From Phellopilus nigrolimitatus (taxonomy: Eukaryota; Basidiomycota; Agaricomycetes; Hymenochaetales; Hymenochaetaceae), in assembly GCA_021029095.1 (NCBI GenBank), contig JAJOHG010000020.1, positions 248,001 through 312,000 of the forward strand: a stretch of 64,000 bases of DNA, in the 5' to 3' direction. The translations under genes and the position numbers were made by a program. Position 1 is the stretch's first letter. The number at the start of each line of letters is the position of its first letter. Below are positions 58,648 to 64,000 of this stretch, one piece after another. Below the pieces are notes generated by a model that was given only the letters and a program-made list of their open reading frames with translations, did no database searches and had not been told where the DNA came from.

Positions 58648-59003
58648 CTATCCGTCTAGGCTCGGTGTTCGCAGAGCAACAGTCGACGCTCTGTCGCGCT
58701 CCCCTTGCTCCTGTCTCCACTGGTTTCGTATGGATTCCACGTACTCACGAATCCTCGAAGCCGGGAGCGTGTCGTCCACATGCGTAGTGTCTTGCGTAAA
58801 GGCTGTGCACTCTGTCCGGCAACTCGCCGGATCAGATTTGAACACATCGTCCATCTCGCGTCTGGACAAAAAAACAATTAAGTGTTCATAGCCAGCACGA
58901 GGGAAAGCTGAAGACAAAAAAAAGACGAGGCACGCACAGGTCCTTGCACAAGACGCCATGCATCCTCAGACAGGTCCGAGGGTGCTTCCGGCTGTGAATG
59001 CAT
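58648..59003 (-). CDS. Small hypothetical protein, two exons
   Basis: Proposed start MHSQPEAPSDLSEDAWRLVQ at 59003. A GT-AG intron of about 80 nt with acceptor in CGCGAG restores MDDVFKSDPASCRTECTAFT, then DDTLPASRIREYVESIRNQW and an end at ALRTPSLDG, for about 95 residues. No family is recognised. The spaced Cys residues and small size allow several guesses, none supported. The alternative acceptor one turn upstream puts the frame out, so the model is tentative. Confidence 0.4.
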
Positions 59004-60038
59004 ACTTCGCGCCTACAGTCCTGATTCTAGAAAACGTGTTTGCACTGACAGTCAGTTTCGCTTAGGTGCTCTCAAGATGATGAAACTCTAACCTTAGTGT
59101 ATATCTATAACGCACACACGCACAAAAGGAATAAACGGCTGGACACGTCTTTGAAAGAGCTGGACAAGATAATAACACACGTTTTCTACAGCGCCACATC
59201 CGTATACCGTCGTGTTTCTAAGGAGAGTTATTCGTCAAATTCGTACGCGGCTTGTCAAGCAAAAGTAAGCAACACTCACGACTGAAAGAAACACATGGTT
59301 AGTATTCGGGGGAAGGGAATTATTCAGGACGTCGGTAAAAGAGAGTGAGTACTCATATGACGCGCTGTCGGCCAATTTTGCAAGTAAGCTGAGCGCGACG
59401 CAAAGTAGTGTAGGGCACAACATGCAAAGTTCGCGGAGCTAAACGACACTATTTCATCAATAAGCAGAGCGATGAGCGAAACATGCTGCAAGTCGGACTC
59501 AAAGATAGGAGAGAAAATCGGGGATGGAAAACCGGTTGGGGTTTTTTTTTTATCCTAGCAAGCTTGTTTTGCACGGAGGAAAGCGACATGGGCCGCCTGA
59601 CCATAGCTCAAGTTCCATTCTTCCAGTAGATCTAAGCGTCGAGTTCATGGTCAGCGAGTGGCCATAGTCGAGTCTCTTGCAAATTAAATTTGCCAGAGTA
59701 AGTATGTGAATGTCCAGGAGCAGGAAATTTCGTGTGATGTAGCCTTGCAAATCTCCAGCAAAAAAGAGCGATTTATCGTGGGAACAGTTTTTTGCTCAAC
59801 TTCAGACTCGCGCTCGTCGTTGACAACGTTATCTAGGGCGGCGGGCGACAACGACGGCGCCTTCCTGTCTGACAGCGAAGCCGATCTTAGTTCGGTACGC
59901 GAATTCTATTTTATGATCAATTTTGCACCAACATAAATTGATTTGTGCATTCGGAAAAACTCTGCTTCAAGCAGAGTTTTCAAACCGCTTTTGAATTTTC
60001 GTCAAATCGTCTCGAGCGCCCTGCCGAATCGTGCAAAG
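59004..60038. other. Intergenic, no gene supported
   Basis: About 1 kb, divergent promoters. A T run lies at 59542-59550. No RNA gene or repeat was recognised. Confidence 0.4.
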
Positions 60039-61398
60039 ATGGCCGATGCTCCTCCGCCTGCCCCACCCCAAACTGTCCGGACTCCTCCGCAGTTTACACC
60101 AGTACCACCACCACTCTCCATCTTAGCCAATGCTCCGCTCAGAGAGCCCACGGCGCAGCCCTCGGACAAGGCGTCGCGATGGACGCCGCGCGATGACCTA
60201 CTTCTCGCGGACGCGCTCGTCATCCAGAAGTCTCTCGGGAGGAACCGCGACGTCGTCTTCACAGCAGAAGCGTGGACGGCTGTCGCAGAGCACATGAAGG
60301 GCTCCGAGCTCATGAGCGGTGGTGCGCAGAAGACCGTCACACAGTGTAAGGCGCGGTGGCAGCGGGTGAGCTCCTTGTTACTTCCGTTCTCTGCGCAAAC
60401 TCAATCTCGGATGCTGATTTGCAAAACGCACATAGTTAAAAATTGAGTACCGCGTTGTGAAGCATTTGCGCTCGCAACCAGGGTTCTCGTGGGATGAGTC
60501 GTCCCAGATGGTTGTGGGCGCACCGGCGCTCTGGGATTCCTATATCGCGGTGCGTATGTCCTCTTTCGTCGGCACCAACACTTGAAAATGGATCACGAAC
60601 CTTTGGGGGCCGCGTTATAATGCAGGAGCATAGAGACGCGCAACCGTGGCGCAAGAAGGCTTTCGCTGCATACGACAGAGTGAAGTATCTTACCGAGGAT
60701 GAGAATGGAAAAGAATACGCGGACAACGACCAGTTCAAGAGACGTTGGAATGGATCGGTTCAAAGGCAGGATAGTCAGGCAGATGTGCCGATGTCGGATG
60801 GTTTCTCTTCTACTCATCCGCCAGGCTCTGGTGTGTTCTCGATCTCTGACCCATCCGGTCCTAGCCCGCCGAGCGTCCCTATGGCATCCCCTGAGTCAGA
60901 CATCTCGATCCCCACACCATTCAACGGAAACGGAAACGGTGCTAGTCAACAGGTAGGCATGACTTCATATCACGAATGAAAAAGAAAAACTCCATCCACT
61001 CAAATATGATTCGTTAGTATCAAATATCGACACCTTTGCCAAGCAGCGGCAAGCGCAGAAAGTCTCCGCCTGACAACCAACAGAGTGCGACGCCTAAGCG
61101 CACCAAATCAGCCTCCTCGGGGCCCTTACAGTACCCCAACGGCTTCGCCGTCGCCTCCCCGCCGCACGTTTTCCCGGCCCCTCCGCCTGTCCCCATGCTA
61201 ATGACCCGAATGGCGACGGCGATCCAAGTCGTTGAGGAGACCGAGGGTCTGCCCGACGACGAGTTTGTCCGAGCCGTTCAGCTCTTCCAGCGCCGCCCAG
61301 AAGCGGCCGACGCGTACCTTGCAATACATGGCAAACGCACCCGATCTCTGTACCTGAAAGCGGAAGTGGAAGACTTTTCGCGCTCGCGGCCTGGCTGA
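60039..61398 (+). CDS. Myb/SANT-like DNA-binding domain protein
   Basis: Exons begin 60039-60365 and 60436 onward, with further introns around 60552-60623 and 60952-61017. After a Pro-rich start (MADAPPPAPPQTVRTPP) comes SRWTPRDDLLLADALVIQKS, GRNRDVVFTAEAWTAVAEHM and KTVTQCKARWQR, spliced to LKIEYRVVKHLRSQPGFSWD and SSQMVVGAPALWDSYI. The spaced Trp residues and the QCKxRWxxLK element are those of Myb/SANT-like (trihelix) domains, common in fungi and related to Harbinger-type accessory proteins. The C-terminal half is disordered, with basic SSGKRRKSP and TPKRTKSASSG (possible nuclear signal) and a short helical end (ADAYLAIHGKRTRSLYLKAE). Probably nuclear; targets unknown. Confidence 0.75.
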
Positions 61399-62191
61399 GC
61401 AGCAGCGCGTGGATGTTCATCCTTTCGAACATGTAAGCTCCCGATCTATTCTTGTAACCCGGGCCTTTTATAGTCTTTGCTAGTCAATATCACCTTCTCT
61501 TGATGGCTTGATTCAGTGGTGTTCACTTGGCGTTCTCTTATCAAAATTTTAGATTATTGCTATTCATCTCGCTGCGTCGAGTTAATTATATTCCTGTTCG
61601 CAGCCTTTCTTCCTCCGCCTTGTGTTTATTCTTGTTGCTAATTGAGTCTTGTTTAGTGCTTGAATGTATCTTATGTACTCAGGATGATACCTAGTTTCAC
61701 TTTTCCTGCAGTTTGTGCTTGATGCGCCGGAACCAATGTCATTACATTTCCTCCGGCTTTTCCCGCGGCAAGAGCATTCAGATCAGAGCTTGATGAGTCG
61801 CAACTTCCTATACCGCATGGCTATGCCGTCTCCTGCGTTTCTTATCAAAATTTTGTGGCTCATGTGTTCACTCCGTCAACCGAAGCCAGATGTTTCGTTT
61901 CGTCTCTGAGGTTGTCTCAAGGGCACGGGCGGCCCGACATATTGCGCTACTTGCAGCGACCGAATCATGGGACCTGTTGGATATATTAATTACCATGAAT
62001 TGAACCGGTTCCGGCAGGCGCTCTCACTGCGCCCTGGCGAGATTCCTGGACTCCGACAGGCGCTCTACCTGCAGGTTTGCTCGGCAAACAACGGCATGTT
62101 TCCCCACCATTCCTATATCATCTGGGGCTGAAGCGGCTGTAACGACCTGCGCTTCGAGTTCATCCTCCTTTCTTGAGCGTGCCTTTCGATC
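61399..62191. other. Intergenic, no gene supported
   Basis: T-rich 3' flank of the Myb/SANT gene and promoter of the sugar transporter. Nothing else was recognised. Confidence 0.4.
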
Positions 62192-64000
62192 ATGGCCATA
62201 GGAACTCATGCAGTGTCGGGGGAGGCTGCGCACCGCCGCAGGTCCCTCGCGGGGAAGTCGGGCTGGGTGAGCGTTGTCCACCTAAACTGTCTTTGAGAGC
62301 CGTCTGTGTGCATCTCTTTGTATTGACTGATGGCGTGTTGGGCGCTAGGCGGGCCTTGTACATAATCGTCGCGTCTTTGCGATCGCCGTGTTCGCGTCGC
62401 TCGGTGGCCTGTGAGTACCTTCAGACGGCTCTGTAATACGCTTTGAATATGAGTTTGATGATGTATCCAGTCTGTATGGTGAGGATTAAGAGCAAATTAC
62501 TTTGTTTCAATATGAGCTCACGATAGCTCACGGGCATGATCGACAGGTTACAACCAGGTCAGTTTTTATTGTTCTTTGTCATGTCTCTAGCTGATGCAGT
62601 CCAATATATAGGGCGTCTTCTCAGGTGTACTGGGGTTGGTCTTTCGGCGAAAATTTGTTGATCTGAATTTCAACCATTTTGATCTGTAGGATGTACACCT
62701 TCAAGCAGCGTATGGGCACTGCCGTCTCTAACACCGCGACGGAGGGCTGGCTCGTCTCAATTCTGGAACTCGGCGCATGGTTCGGGGTGCTCTGCACTGG
62801 CTATTTGGCCGACAAGCTCTCTAGAAAATACACGATCCTGCTCGGTAATTGATTTTCTTTTTAATCACTTAGGTGTTGGTCGCTCATGGCGTGTATGTGT
62901 AGCTGTGATATTTTTTTGCATCGGTGTCATCGTGCAGGCGGCGGCGTTCCATCCGTCGTCGATCTTTGGAGGTACGTAGCAGCACTAACTCCTGCGGCGA
63001 ATTCTTTGGTCGAATCTCCCAATTTTTCTATAGGTCGGTTCGTCACTGGGTTAGGTGTCGGTTCGCTCAGTATGGCCGTACCTCTCTACAAGTAAGTTGC
63101 TGAGTTGAGATATACTGTCATGTTCTTGGCCAAACTTGACTCTGCACCACCTTAGCGCCGAACTCGCTCCGCCCGAAGTACGCGGCTCGCTCGTTGCGCT
63201 GCAGCAGCTAGCCATCACCTTCGGTATCATGGTCTCCTTTTGGATCGACTACGGCACGAACTATATTGGCGGCACGAGCACAACCCAGAGCGAGGCAGCT
63301 TGGCGCATACCACTGGCCCTCCAGCTCGTTCCGGCGCTCATCCTCGGCTTCGGCATCTTGCTCATGCCGTTCTCGCCTAGGTAGAAATGGCGTCTTATTA
63401 TCAAAGAAGCGTCTCACTGATTATGATAAACTCGTTATTTGAAGATGGTTGATCAATCAAGGCCGAGATGACGAGGCCCTACAAGTCCTGAGCGCGGCGC
63501 GCCGCCTCCCGCCGGACTCTGATCTCGTCCATATCGAATTCCTGTATGCTTCTCTGATCCTCTATTGTGTCGTCCTCTTTTAACATGGGTACCAGCGAGA
63601 TCAAAGCTCAGTATCTGTTTGAACAGGAGACATCACAAATCAAGTTCCCCCAGTTCCAGGATGGCTCCTTGGCTTCGAACTTCAAACTCGGGGTCTACGA
63701 CTACCTTAGCCTCCTTCGCTCTAGAAGTAAGAACGTTTCGTATATGTGCATCAAAATCCATTCTCATTTATTCCGTGTAGCTCTGCTCATACGGGTCGCC
63801 GTCGCCACATTGTGAGCGCAGATTAAGTATGTTTATAACTTGCGTTATTCTGAACCTGTGTAGGACCATGTTCTTCCAGCAATGGACGGGAGTCAACGCG
63901 ATTCTATACTACGCACCAAGCATCTTTCAGTCTCTTGGATTGACTGGGAACACGAACTCATTGTTGGCAACTGGGGTCGTCGGTATTGTGTATGTCTTCC
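62192..64000 (+). CDS. MFS sugar transporter, truncated by the window end
   Basis: Starts [20 protein letters not shown]. Exons join to [20 protein letters not shown], then through two microexons (8 nt TCTGTATG and 11 nt GTTACAACCAG) to [19 protein letters not shown], the first membrane helix. Later blocks are [34 protein letters not shown] (GxxxDxxxRK loop), [45 protein letters not shown]-like PPEVRG, and after the central loop [20 protein letters not shown] (QQxTG in helix 7). These are sugar-porter signatures. The helix 7 part and start are intact; the C-terminal helices lie beyond 64000. Plasma-membrane hexose or related polyol uptake is likely; the exact substrate cannot be read. Confidence 0.88.

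Overview
The window looks like nuclear DNA of a basidiomycete fungus (class Agaricomycetes). Genes are broken by many 45-70 nt GT-AG introns, intergenic gaps are short, some promoters are pyrimidine-rich, and there are three copies of the fungus-specific FunK1-type kinase family that is expanded in mushrooms and wood-decay fungi. No rRNA, tRNA, CRISPR array or virus was recognised. All gene models were spliced by eye; where several introns per gene join into one recognisable protein the model is strong.

Layout. 1-3.2 kb: one unrecognised four-exon Ser/Pro-rich gene. 3.5-9.0 kb: segmental unit A, an acidic-tail protein gene divergent from a FunK1-like kinase, followed by a broken copy of a phosphatase 3' end. 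9.4-13.5 kb: two convergent single-pass membrane protein genes, one with a C-terminal SH3 domain. 14.15 kb: a TA-flanked MITE. 15.7-17.3 kb: DHHC palmitoyltransferase. 19.6-26.0 kb: ABCC (Yor1-like) transporter. 26.3-28.6 kb: type-B carboxylesterase. 29.4-31.7 kb: Dsn1/Mis13 kinetochore subunit. 32.3-38.7 kb, all minus strand: macrodomain protein, GH18 chitinase and GH5 endoglucanase. 39.7-42.5 kb: eIF1A divergent from an ApaH-like/Ppn2-like metallophosphatase. 43-52.7 kb: units B and C in tandem, inverted relative to A, separated by a second MITE copy. 53.7-56.5 kb: type I metacaspase. 56.96-57.65 kb: a 694 bp near-perfect palindromic mariner-type element. 60.0-61.4 kb: Myb/SANT-like protein. 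62.2 kb to the end: MFS sugar transporter, cut by the window edge.

Most genes are ordinary housekeeping, secretion or transport genes. The unusual part is the triplicated module (A at 3.5-9 kb; B and C at 42.5-52.7 kb). Each kinase has, ahead of its kinase domain, a PD-X22/24-ExK motif, followed in A and C by a QxxxY motif. These are the hallmarks of RecB/Cas4-type PD-(D/E)XK nucleases, so the proteins read as candidate nuclease-kinase fusions. Two of the three copies keep a divergently transcribed partner with a long Asp/Glu-rich tail. The copies are mosaics: different segments pair A with C, A with B, or B with C, which suggests gene conversion. Other notable points are a likely 1-nt exon in the palmitoyltransferase, clusters of microexons in five genes, two GC-AG introns in the ABC transporter, and an A47 tract inside an esterase intron.
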